Assembly (NCBI GenBank): GCA_029449245.1
Contig: JANATF010000010.1
Span: forward strand, 186,001-250,000
Direction of reading: 5' to 3'
Source of the DNA: Mortierella alpina
Lineage: Eukaryota > Mortierellomycota > Mortierellomycetes > Mortierellales > Mortierellaceae
Length of the DNA: 64,000 bases
Shown here: positions 1 through 9,840 of the stretch, one piece after another
Position numbering within the stretch: position 1 is the stretch's first letter
Layout of the letters: each line of letters begins with the position of its first letter
The notes under the pieces: generated by a model
The model's input: only the letters and a program-made list of their open reading frames with translations
What the model was told of the DNA's origin: nothing
The model's database searches: none
Program-made: the position numbers and the translations under genes

Positions 1-500
1 GTCCCTCTGTCAGAGCGATAGCAACGTCCAGGGATCCGTCAATGAGTTTAGCCGTCATCTAAGACGAGGGAAGAACGATAGCGGATATGAATGATCAGTT
101 TTTCCAGATAAGAGCAAACAGCGAGGCGTGCATCGGCAGAACAGGGGGGATAGTGTACTGGAAGACAAGTTGAAGAGTCATGTGTATTCCCGCTAGTAAA
201 AGGTACCATGCTTTGCTGACAGATCAACCGTAAGCAGTTTGGTAACAAAGAAACAGACACATACCTCTCCTGTACCACTTGGGCAGCAGACCCTGTCGAC
301 GACTATGCCCTCCTTTTCAAAGAAGCCGAGCTCGACGGCCAGGTGCAGCGGGGATGAGAAGTGCTCGGGGACTAGAGGCGGCAGAGAAGCTGTCAGTATA
401 TAGGCCAGGGTATGGGTTCTGCGAACTAGCTTGTGCTACTGTCGCTGCAGTCTTGCATACCAAAGCCTACTCGAAGGACAGTCTGTGTTGATGCAACCAT
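1..500 (-). CDS. NMT1/THI5-like periplasmic-binding-fold protein (5' part)
   Basis: Only the N-terminal part lies in the window; the gene runs off base 1. Exons read on the minus strand: 500-461, 371-265 and 58-1, joined by GTATGC...TAG and GTATGT...TAG introns with a continuous frame. The roughly 68 residues read start with LRVGFVPEHFSSPLHLAVE, then GFFEKEG, a PSGTGE loop and a DVAIALTEG end. These are the hallmarks of type-II periplasmic-binding folds of the SsuA/THI5 superfamily, especially the fungal Ca3427-like group. The ligand is unknown; relatives bind thiamine-precursor or sulfonate-like molecules. The ATG at 500 is chosen because it puts the first beta strand right at the start and leaves no room for a signal peptide, so a cytosolic protein is inferred. 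The family call is good; the function is open. Confidence 0.75.
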
Positions 501-1100
501 GCTGTGTGTGTGTGTGTGCGTAGTGGTGTGTGTAGTGGTGTCGCTGCGAAGAGAGGAAGGCGGCGGTGATTCCAACGAGGACGAGAAAGAGGAATGAGAG
601 ATGAGCGAAGTCGAGGATGGACCAGAGGAGATTGGAAAGAGACTGATGCAATGGAAGGGGGGAATGAGTGTCCAGTATTAAAAATGCACGGTGACTGTTC
701 GATCACGCCAAACAAAACGACCGCTCGAGGCGGACCCTTGTTCTCTTATCTCCCCGCTGCCCATCGCAGCCGATCACCCCTTGCACGCACTGCTCCCTGC
801 TCTTCTTGGCCCCAAAGATCGCTCGCACCTGCCGGCTCAACTCCAGTTATTCACGTAGCGCAGCGGATGATAATTCCTTCCGAGGAACACTTCAGTGGCA
901 CTTTGACCAAGCGGCATGTCCAACCTCGTCCATCAATAACCCCCAGATCCAGTCTCGAGGCGGTATATACAGAGTACAGTACATTAGAGGTACACGGGGG
1001 TATTAAAAAAACGCAGGGCATGCATGGGAATCGGACCTGGAAATGGACCGGCAGGCATGTGGACCCTAGCAGGATTGGGGTGGTACTACAGAACGCACAA
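501..1100. other. Intergenic: ketohexokinase 3' flank and THI5-like promoter
   Basis: Spacer between two tandem minus-strand genes. It should hold the 3' UTR of the ketohexokinase gene and the promoter of the THI5-like gene. A GT-rich stretch lies around 507-540, just upstream of the THI5-like start codon. Open frames on both strands have no recognisable protein similarity and I see no RNA gene. Confidence 0.5.
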
Positions 1101-2834
1101 TTACATCTCTGTGGATCTGAGCAGGCGCTTGAACCCGTACTGCGTGCACTTGAGACTCGCAAGCTCACATGCAAATCGAAGTCCTCTTCCAATGTCGTAT
1201 CCGCGCACGCCTAACGCCAGAATGATCCCTGCAGTGAATGTGTCCCCGGCGCCGACAGTATCTATGATCATGTCAATCTTGCCTGCACTCGAACTAAACC
1301 TCGTGCGGCTCTCTAAATGAAGGCCCACTGCACCCAATGCGCCCCAACAGCAAAACAATGTCGCACTAGGTTTTTTTTTTGAGGAGAATGATAGCGACGA
1401 TTAGTTAGACACAAGCAGAAATCAACTTTGACAGAGGTCACGAGTAGAACACGATTGCAATCCTTACGTTGGCTTGCAGTAGTCCCCAATGCTCGCCAAA
1501 AAGTCCTCGGGTCGATCAAACCCCAGCGTCTCGGCATAGAGCTTTGAGAAGAAGCAGACATCCGCTTGCTGTAAAAGCTTTTTGATCCCTGGCCGGTCCC
1601 CCTTCTCAAACTCGACCGAAATGGTCAACTTCTGTCGCCAGCCTTGTCGGATGTACACAGATTCGATGTGATCGATCATCTTGTACGTTTCTGCGCCTCG
1701 CCCCTCGAAATGTATCCAGCGAAACGGACATGACATTTGAACAATGTCGGACACGGCCTTCATACACGCCACGTCGAACTTTTTGATAAATTCCTCGAGC
1801 GTAAGGTCCGGCAACGTTGAGTGACTGATGATCGTGCGTGTCTGTGGGTTGTTGGCCGATATAATGTACGCCTGCGGTGGTGACAGCTGTGAGGAATGAT
1901 AGACGCACGCTTCCGTCTTGACATTGCTCTCCTCGAGCGCCCTGAGCAGGACTCTGCAAAGTGTACACAAACCAGATGGATTTAAGGTTAGTGCCAGTTC
2001 ATGGGGAGGAAAGATCTTCGTCCGCTGCGATACATGAATCGGGCGTGGGGAAGAACGCAGAATGAGAGCGGCGGGAAACGAAGGCTGGCATAAAAATGGG
2101 GCGCTAGTGCATAAAACGGGCGGAGAGGTATATAGAAAGCAGGCGAGCGGATCTCGTCCCAGAGCTCGAGAGCGAGAGTGGGTTGAGTTTGGATCTGGAA
2201 CCACGAAGATCGAGGTACTTGGCCCATGCTGGTCCGCTCCATGAACCTTGTTTCCACTACAGCAGACACATCCTCCTGTCTCTTTAGTATGCCGCTTACG
2301 ACAGAGAGGGTCAAGCCCATGGGATGAGCAAAGGCAGAGATGAAAAGTGGAGCATGGCCCTGTAGCAGCAAGACAAGGGAGGGTGCAAGAGCACGGTCGC
2401 GCGTTTGCCTCGATTGGGGTGTATTGCTCATACAGCTTGCTTGTTGGGACACTTTTTGAGAGCATTCATATTACAAAACAGCAACAGTCTGCTTACTTTG
2501 ATGCGACCGGTGAAGGCATACTACTCATATACCACACCTTGGCTCTCGGGTCCTGCCCCAGAACCTCGGCTGTGTTTGCAGCGTTGCCTCCTCGCCTCTG
2601 TTCAACCCGCTCTGCCCGTTGCTTCGTGTCCTCGGTGGGGAAGTTGTCGACATGCAGGATGGTATCGAGATATGTTGCTCCGACAAGGTAGATGCCGACT
2701 TTTGAACCAGGGTTGCTGCCGCTGTAGCTGTTGTTGGAAGAGGTGCCCGACGTCCCTGACGATCCACCACTGAAGGATGTCGTAGAGGAGGTGGCCGACG
2801 ACGCCTTTGAGTGCAGCCTGAACATTTTGTGCAT
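1101..2834 (-). CDS. KHK: Ketohexokinase (fructokinase), PfkB family
   Basis: Predicted to phosphorylate fructose or a related ketose with ATP in the cytosol. Exons 2834-2497, 1953-1468 and 1365-1101 give 362 residues. The match to animal ketohexokinase runs end to end: the sugar-binding GGNAAN (82-87), RTIISHSTLPDLT, RWIHFEGR, ISVEFEK and the ATP/anion-hole motif DTVGAGD (310-316) with its catalytic Asp316. A Ser/Gly-rich extension of about 45 residues precedes the kinase fold and is absent from the roughly 298-residue animal enzyme. The start at 2834 is the nearest ATG to the fold; the frame stays open to 3266, so a longer N terminus is possible. Intron 1 is 543 bp, much longer than its neighbours' introns. 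True substrate preference among ketoses cannot be read from sequence. Confidence 0.88.
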
Positions 2835-3687
2835 GTTGGCGGGCGTGAAGGAGGAGAAGGTTGAAGAAGAAGGAGAAGGTTCCTGATAAGGGAAAACTTG
2901 GACTGGCAATGAAATAAACTCGGCGTCGTTCGCATGCGTCGATCGGAGTGAAGGGCGATGAATGCGCTCGGAATGAGAACACAGATGCAGCAGGGAATGC
3001 GGAAGGGCGATGGCAATGAGCAAGGCGACGAGGCGGAAGAGACCAGGAAGGGGCGTATATGGGCAGCAGCAGAGCAGGGCAGCAGGGCGAGGGAGAAAAC
3101 GACAGAAGAGAGAGACGAGAAAATCGCCCATCTTTATGACCGACAAACTGTGATTGAAGACGATGGGAGACGATGGCAGAGCCACACTCGAGACGCACAC
3201 AGAGAGGAAGCCGGCCTCTCTCATCGAGTGCAGTCGCTGCCGTGTTCCCTTACCGACCACAGACATGCAGCCAAGCGCAAGAGAAAGAGCCCCGTCCCAG
3301 CGGCTAGTGCAAATGCAAATGCTCAGGGACCCCTGCCGGCACGAAGGCTGTCATGCACCACTACAGGACCATGTAACCTGCATATGTACTCATCAACCTG
3401 AGACCAGGACTGAAGCATTCGTGCTATCCTCCGATGAGAGCAGAAAGTCGGGGATGGGCACATGCTCCTACGTCAATGCGTTGTGCTGTTATTGCACATG
3501 TGCTCTCGCGCGCTCCCTTCAAGTTTGAGATGAATAATGACAATATTCCCACTAACACACGCGCTTATCGTTCTGGCGCCCTTTATTATCCTCTGTTCAA
3601 TGTACTGAAGCGCGCATATCTCAAGGTGGCCCTCACACACATGCCACCCTCTGTGGAGGCCTTCGTACGATGATAGCTCTCACACGT
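2835..3687. other. Intergenic: ketohexokinase promoter and GST 3' flank
   Basis: Roughly 850 bp between two tandem minus-strand genes. The frame of the ketohexokinase first exon stays open as far as 3266, but the residues it would add are low-complexity and look like 5' UTR. I recognise no other gene or repeat. Confidence 0.45.
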
Positions 3688-4535
3688 TCAAGAAAAACGG
3701 CGTGCCTTCTTCACGTCAAATGGCATCTTGGCGCTCAAACCATGCTGCGTAAAGGCATCCAGCTGCCCAAACTCCACCGACTTTCGCCAGGCGGCGTAGT
3801 TTGCGTGCGTGTCGACGGTTTCTTTGAGCTTCAACAGACAGGGCGAGACCGTAGCGTTCAGGACGTGGTCAGTGTCCATGGCCATCAAAGAGTCCATAAC
3901 GACCGCCGTCTTGATGTCTGCCAACGTCAGCTGTAAATTACAAGCAAGCGTTAGTTCGATGTATATGTACGTCCCAGGTTCCATCAAAACCAGAACTACT
4001 CTTCATGCAGAGGCTGTACCTTGATATCCACAAAATGACCCGTGTTGCCATTCTCTTTCAGATGCTTCTCGCAGGCCTTGACCCAGTTCGGGACAGTGGC
4101 CTGCAGAAACTGCTCGATAGCCTTGGGGCGATGTTCTTCTTCCACCCAGATGATCTTTTCAGCCCACTTTGTGTTCAGTGCGACAGCCTGGGCATAAAAG
4201 ACATCGTTCAGAGTCTGCTCACGAGGAGTGTCTCCGAGCAGCCCGAACTTCTTGGCCAGGTATCGCTCAATGGCGGCCGAATCAGGGATCTCAAAGGTCT
4301 CTCCCGTGGCAGTGTTGGTCTCTATCAGGACAGGAAGCGTGCCGAATGCGGTCGTATCCTTGATTTGAGGCCAATCGTCCATAGCCTGCAACTTGTTGTC
4401 CCACTGCACCTCGCCAAAGCTCAGCAGCGCGCGCGCGCAAGCACCGAGACCATGGAAGGGGAAGTAATGCAGCGTGAACTTGGCGTTGGTCTTGTCGAAA
4501 GAAAGTGCGTTGGAGGTTGAGCTTGGGAGAACCAT
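3688..4535 (-). CDS. Glutathione S-transferase, sigma-like
   Basis: Cytosolic GST that conjugates glutathione to electrophiles. Exons 4535-4020 and 3930-3688 give 252 residues, close to the usual 200-250. The thioredoxin-fold N-terminal domain carries FTLHYFPFHGLGACARALL, with Tyr24 at the place of the catalytic Tyr of sigma-class enzymes. It is followed by TLPVLIE (the cis-Pro loop) and PDSAAIERYLAKKFGLLG, the glutathione gamma-Glu binding segment. The all-alpha C-terminal domain includes TGHFVDIKLTLADI, the usual N-capping motif that spans the splice junction. The start at 4535 sits in a good context (GCCATGG). Glyoxalase I, another glutathione-dependent enzyme, starts 660 bp away in the opposite direction, but a shared promoter is not shown. 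Class assignment is less certain than family. Confidence 0.88.
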
Positions 4536-4895
4536 GGCGTGAGATGAGGTGATAATGTTGTGCCGACAACAGTTCGTGGGGTCCGCCTGTTTTATAGTGT
4601 TTTTTTTTTGATCCAAAGGACAAAGGCTGTGCAAACTGCACTACTGTGTACTAGCGGGCCGAAAGTGCGGCGAGTAGTATGAGGATGGCTGCGCAGTGCG
4701 CACTTTGGCCAACAAAAGTTACAAAACTTGAACTGGATTTATCAAAGGCAACACTTATAGTCCTGGTCAGTGCGGGCGTGCATTGATGATCTTTATAAGA
4801 GCGTAGATGCTCAAAAAAAAGAGAAAGAGGAGAAGAAAGTGAAAAAAAGACTTTTCTGGCCTCAACTGCAGTTGAAGACAAAAGCAAAAAAGGTT
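4536..4895. other. Intergenic: GST promoter and tRNA-Ile terminator
   Basis: Spacer between the GST start and the 3' end of the tRNA-Ile gene, both on the minus strand. Just downstream of the tRNA, minus-strand reading gives a T6 run with a further T4, a typical pol III terminator, at about 4882-4892. No further gene is recognised. Confidence 0.5.
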
Positions 4896-4968
4896 TGCTC
4901 ACTGCAGGGATCGAACCTGCGGCCTTTGCGTTATTAGCACAACGCTCTACCGACTAAGCTAAGCGAGC
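4896..4968 (-). tRNA. tRNA-Ile (anticodon AAU)
   Basis: Read on the minus strand, the 73-nt sequence folds as a complete cloverleaf. The acceptor stem is GCTCGCT with AGTGAGC (one G-T pair), followed by D arm GCTT/GAGC, anticodon stem TTGTG/CGCAA with loop CTAATAA (anticodon AAT in DNA), and T arm GCAGG/CCTGC with loop TTCGATC. The discriminator base is A. There is no intron. The internal A and B boxes are intact and a T run follows, so it should be a working pol III gene. Confidence 0.95.
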
Positions 4969-5197
4969 CATTAAGGCTTTAACCTCCTTAATTGCTTGAC
5001 GAAACGTTTTTCTGAAAGTAACATAAACCTCTGAACAGTTTCGCAACACAATTTACAATTAAAGAGGGTTGCCTTCATTATACAGAGGTATTCTCACTTA
5101 TAGAGGTACATAGAGGTTTGCAGCGCGCCGAAATATGGGTCGCTCGCTCGTCTTTTCTTGTATTCTGCATTCTCCCTTCTCAAACACGATTTTCACC
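4969..5197. promoter_or_regulatory. Spacer between tRNA-Ile and glyoxalase I
   Basis: A 229-bp region 5' of both the tRNA (minus) and glyoxalase I (plus). AGAGGT occurs three times between about 5082 and 5117 and once inverted as ACCTCT near 5026, a possible but unproven operator-like repeat. Confidence 0.3.
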
Positions 5198-6158
5198 ATG
5201 AGCGAATTCAAAACCGACATCAAAACCTATGAGTTTGTAAGCAATGGCCATGACTCGTTCTGAACAACATGGATCAGGGTCAACAAATCGTTGCGCGCGT
5301 TCATGTTCAAGAACTAACAGTTTGTCTTCCTTCTTAATATGCATTTTTTTTTTCCGGCGGTCGTACTTGATCTCCACAGAACCACACCATGATCCGTGTC
5401 AAGGATCCCAAGGCGTCGCTGGAGTTCTATGAGGAAATCCTGGGCATGAAGTACGTTGCGCTCTCTCTCCCCCAGTCGCTCGATTCAAAAGAAAAGAAGG
5501 ATAAAAAAGTATGCAAGGGAGACGTCCAAAGGAGTGCTGGTTGCTAATCACTTCCTTCTTTCTGAATGAACAGGCTTATCAGCACGATGGAGAACGAAGG
5601 TGGAAAGTTCACTGTAAGTCAAGTTTGCAAAAATACCGCCCCACTCCTCTGTCCGATACTGCTATGGTTGCTAATAGCCTCTCACCATCGATCCAACACA
5701 GCTCTACTTTTTGGCCTACGTGAACGCTGATGACAGAGCATCCTTGGAAGCAAAGTCGGACGATCAGCGCCGTGCCTATGCCTTCAACCGTCCCGGAGTC
5801 CTGGAGTTGACCCAGTAAGCGCCTCTTGAATAGCCTGTCTTTTCTTCAGGTCGAAAGGTGGTGCAGAGCGCTGCGTTTCTCATCTTTTTTTTCTCTCTGG
5901 CCATCCGTGCTTAGCAACTGGGGAACCGAGAATGACGCCGATTTCAAATATGCAAATGGCAACAGTGATCCAGGACGCGGATTTGGTCACACCGCCATCA
6001 TTGTCGATAACATCGAGGAGGCCTGCAAACGCTTCGAGAGCTTTGGCGACAAGGTCAAGTGGGTCAAGAGACTTCAGGATGGAAAGATGAAGAACATTGC
6101 CTTCATTGCCGATCCCGATGGCTACTGGGTTGAGATCCTCAACCGTGCCTTTGCTTAA
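5198..6158 (+). CDS. GLO1: Lactoylglutathione lyase (glyoxalase I)
   Basis: Converts the hemithioacetal of methylglyoxal and glutathione to S-lactoylglutathione. Exons 5198-5236, 5380-5450, 5574-5613, 5702-5814 and 5915-6158 give 168 residues, close to human GLO1 (184). The chain is colinear with the family: [50 protein letters not shown] and [11 protein letters not shown]. The metal ligands by position are His15, Glu85, His113 and Glu161. The first is His, as in E. coli GlxI, rather than the Gln of human GLO1. An AATAAA lies at 6262-6267, about 100 bp after the stop. The 3' end converges with TFIIE alpha 181 bp away. Metal preference (Zn or Ni) cannot be decided from sequence. Confidence 0.95.
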
Positions 6159-6339
6159 AGAGGAGATGATACAGGATGAGATCAAGGAACGTCTATCACA
6201 TCTTTGCAGCATGCACCTTCGACGTGGGTTCGACCTTATCGATGTTCCTCGTATCTATGTGAATAAAGTTAACGAGTAGCTGCGCATGCTGGTCGTGGTC
6301 TAAAAAACACAGGACAACGAGAAAAAGTTCACCCGGTTT

Positions 6340-8388
6340 TTACTGCAGTTGCTGACAAATGTTGTAGTACGTCTCATATTCCTCCAGAGTCATTTTGCTT
6401 TGATGCTCCTCAGTGACCTCCAGCAATGGCACCATCACACCGGCCACAGATACCTCGGGTAATTCCTCTTCACCTTCCTCAAACACTTCTTCTACTTCAC
6501 CGTCCACAACTCCATCGTCCTCATTTGTCCTCTGTCGCTTACTATTGTGGCGGAGCGTCCAGGCGTTACATGTCAGTTAGCTAATATTTCGCGATGCAAT
6601 GTCCATTGGTATCAATCCCAGGATTGTATTCTCGTACCTTGAGCTTTCGTCGAATTCTTCTAGATCCCGCTTTTCGCTGTAGCCATTCATGTCGGTGGTC
6701 TCGAATGTCTCCTCTTCCTCCTCAACACCCATAGCCTGCTTCTCGAGGTTTTCATAGTATTGGTTGTAATCTAATGAAAAAAAGGGCGCGAATATTAACA
6801 TTTGACAAAAAAATGGAAGCCCACCCATATCCTCCGACGAGCATAGCATTGGCATGCCACAGGTCTTACATTCTGCCCGCTCAGAGTCGTTCTCCAGAAC
6901 CTCGCCTTCTCCATCAGCATTGGTGTCATCCATGGGAATATCCTGGCGTCTCGCAGCTTCGGCGCCAAGGGCGGTCATTTCTCCAGAGACAGTACTCCAG
7001 GCGTGCCAAGATGGCACTGCATTCTGCCGTCTCTTATTCATGGCCTCCGACTCTCTTGCTTTCTTGGCAGCCTTATCATTGTCATCCTGGAACACAACCT
7101 GGATTTCACCCTGCTGCTGGCCACCATCCTCTGCAAACGCCAGATCGTCATCTATATGCACCGTTAATTGTAAAGTTAGAGTAGAGGCACAAGAACCTAC
7201 ACAAAAGCAACATATAAAAGTGCATATGCAAGAGGCTGCTGCGTACCATCATGTGTCCGGGCAGCTGCGTTCTTTGCGGCCATGCTCTCTGTGTACTGCT
7301 CAATGACAATGTTATCCGTCAGCTTGAGCAGATCGACAATGGGTTTGGTGTGCTCACGAAGCCTAGGAAAGTGAATTGCCCAATAGAGAATGTATAAGGA
7401 TTCCAGTCGCTAACTTGAATATCCTTTGCAAAGAAGGCTCTATCTAAGCGATTACAAAGCTTTTTTTTTTTTTTTTTTTTTTTTTTGCTAGTCCTTACCG
7501 TGTCTTAGTTTCCTGTCCCTGATCGTCGCCTCCAACATCCTCATCGTCGAGCTCATTTCCATCATTTGGACACTGGAACTTCTGGGTTTCGACGTCCAGC
7601 AAATGCATAACATCCACTACGGCGTACGTGTTTAAGCAAGCTGGACATTTGTAACCTGCGCTCTCGACCTCTTGCTATGAACGTGAACGCAAATTAAATG
7701 CCTGCATCAGTAACAAAGAATCCGGTACTTCAGTATCTCGTATCTCATGGCTTTGCTTGACATCATCCTTATTTACTTTTGACATGACCGAGTCCAGCTC
7801 CTTGCCCATCTTGTGGATCTTCCACTTTACGACGTCGACAAAGATCTTGTAGTCGAGGTAGTAGTATGTGTTTGGGATAGGGCGCTGATCTGGTTTCCGT
7901 GCCTCGATCTTTGTCAGACTTCAGCAACAAGGTACAGATGTTAATACAACTCTATGATAGTCAAGCAGGCGGTGCAAAATCGCAACAATGCGCATGTTCT
8001 TACTCTTTGATCAGGCGGTCCTCCTTGAGCTTTCCACAAATCTTGTGGATCTCACGTCTGTTCAACTTTGCGGTATGAGCAAGCTCCTCGTCCTTGACCC
8101 TTTTTTGTTTGACGAAAACATATGATAGGATTGGGTGTAAGTAGTTTATTCAGTGTGTGCGGCATAGTTGGAAGTGCAAGGGCGGTGAAAAAGAGCCAAT
8201 TCTGCCTTTTTTTTTTCAAGGAAGCCAACATGCCACAAACACCTGTGCACAAGCAAACCAAGTCCTTACTGCTTCAGTTTGTTGATGACATCCATGACGA
8301 CGATGTACTTTGGCTCGTAAAAGGCCCTGCAGACCCTGTAGACGAGCTGGTCAAGAACCTGCTGGTCCTCGGCGGAATGGGATGACAT
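6340..8388 (-). CDS. TFA1: Transcription initiation factor IIE alpha subunit
   Basis: Nuclear general transcription factor that recruits TFIIH to the RNA polymerase II preinitiation complex. Eight exons: 8388-8270, 8099-8004, 7918-7777, 7674-7499, 7362-7247, 7151-6825, 6770-6638 and 6541-6340, giving 436 residues against 439 in human. Order: winged helix (1-119, with AKLNRREIHKICGKLKEDRLIK and RPIPNTYYYLDYKIFVDVVK), zinc ribbon (127-160), a helix with LREHTKPIVDLLKLTDN, an Ala/Lys-rich linker, and an acidic C terminus (EEVFEEGEEELPE) that in the family contacts TFIIH. The zinc ribbon is odd: CPAC (129-132) is normal, but the second pair is CPND, so the fourth ligand position holds Asp157. Intron 4 contains a run of 26 T (7461-7486). 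Confidence 0.93.
7461..7486 (+). repeat. Poly-T tract inside a TFIIE alpha intron
   Basis: An uninterrupted run of 26 T on the plus strand. On the coding (minus) strand it is poly-A inside intron 4, between the donor at 7498 and the acceptor at 7363. Length may be polymorphic or affected by sequencing. Confidence 0.9.
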
Positions 8389-8706
8389 TGGCTGGTGATG
8401 ACCAAAGAAAAGACAACAGCAAGAGGAGGTGCGGCAGTAGAGGACAAGACGAGACGCAGATGCAGAGGTATGCAGGAAGCAGGAATGGCACGCTGGACTC
8501 TCCAAGATGCCTGGAGGAGAGAAGCAATGGACGAGAGACAAAGAGGCGAACGCTGAGCTTTGTGGGTCCAGCATTTTTGTATTCTGCTGCGTGTGGCTTT
8601 GCCACCAGGAGCAAGAAGACGCTATTGCATCGCCCAAGTGCCCATCCTGAACCTGGATCAGCCTTCGTTCCTCTACGCTCTTGCACCATCCTCTCCCAGT
8701 AGTCTC
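8389..8706. promoter_or_regulatory. Divergent promoter TFIIE alpha / DPH4
   Basis: The 318-bp spacer separates the start codons of two divergent genes, so both promoters and 5' UTRs must lie here unless they overlap coding sequence. No convincing TATA box is visible. Open frames crossing it have no protein similarity. Confidence 0.5.
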
Positions 8707-9472
8707 ATGCTCAAGGACTACTACGCCATCCTCAGCGTTTCGCAGGATGCGTCTCTACCGGAAATCAAGCTGCAGTACCAGAAACTACTATTGATTGTAA
8801 GAGCGCCTCATTTCTGTCTGCACTGCTCGTTCATGAGACACTCTGCGGTACACGTTATAGTAACCTAGCTTATTTCTCGCCGTAGCATCATCCTGACAAG
8901 CAGCAGCAGAATCAGTCACAGCAGGCACCCTCTGCCTCACTAAAGGAGGTCATTCCTCTTCAGGATATCAAGGAAGCATGGGAGTGTCTTCGTCAGCCTA
9001 ACCAGCGAGCCTTCTATGACTCTTCGCTAAAAGGTACCTTGCCAACCTCGTCAGTACTCGACGGACAACGTTATCTACACTGTGTAAGGAACAAACACTA
9101 ATCGGGAATATATATTGTCGCGGCAAGCTATGAGGCTTCGAGCGAACGGACAGGTCAATGATGATATCGATCTTGATGACATGGATTACAACGAAGGTAT
9201 AAAGGACTTGTCGCCCGCTCTCATTGATCCAATGCACAGGGTCCTCTAGAACCAATACTCATCAATAACGAAACAATGCCCTCCTGACAAAAACAGAATC
9301 CAGCACGTACTCTGCTCCTTGTCGATGCAGTGGAGAGTATGTAATCTCGGAGGATGAGCTGGAACTCGGCGTGGATACAGTCGTGTGCTCAACCTGTTCG
9401 CTGATCGTTAGGATTCACTACGAAGTGGAGACCGATCTTGATGATGATAACGATGGAAACAACAGCAATTGA
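8707..9472 (+). CDS. DPH4: Diphthamide biosynthesis protein 4 (J-protein with CSL zinc finger)
   Basis: Electron-transfer co-factor of diphthamide synthesis on elongation factor 2, working with Dph1-Dph2-Dph3; also called DNAJC24 or Jjj3. Exons 8707-8796, 8886-9033, 9128-9196 and 9297-9472 give 160 residues. A J domain (KDYYAILSV near the start, HPD at 32-34, QDIKEAWECLRQP, RAFYDSSL) is followed by an Asp-rich linker. Then comes the DPH-type zinc finger with Cys111 and Cys113 (CRCSGEYVISEDELE) and Cys133 and Cys136 (CSTC), the CXC...CXXC pattern shared with Dph3. The start is the first ATG directly before the J domain. The 3' end converges with Ubp14. Confidence 0.93.
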
Positions 9473-9840
9473 AGGAGCAACACTATTGTGTCTATCGGCA
9501 GCATTTGGTGCCATGCACGGATTTTTGAAGACACCGCCTGAGGTCATGCTACGATCTACACATATGTGTTTGGAGACCAACTTGCTAGTCTATTCACATA
9601 CTTGGATGTTCTGAGCCATTCGGGATGCGTCTGCAGTAGAGGCAGCAATCAGCGACAGTTTTGAGGCTAGTTATCTACAGTCCTCGGTATGGCGACCGCT
9701 TTCCTTGGAGGTTTGACATTGCTTTTGGAGGCCCCAGTGCGGTTTCCGGAAACTCCCAACACAACTTTATTTCACACTAGGCGTGATAGACTGTAGTGTT
9801 GGACACATTGGGTTTCTACAGCCATTGGACGCTACTAGAT
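9473..9840. other. Convergent 3' spacer DPH4 / UBP14
   Basis: A 368-bp spacer between two convergent genes, expected to hold both 3' UTRs and polyadenylation sites. I see no gene or repeat in it. Confidence 0.5.

Noticed and set aside
2835-3266. N-terminal extension of ketohexokinase
   Set aside because: Open frame, but low-complexity residues and no similarity; the ATG at 2834 is a simpler start. Not excluded.
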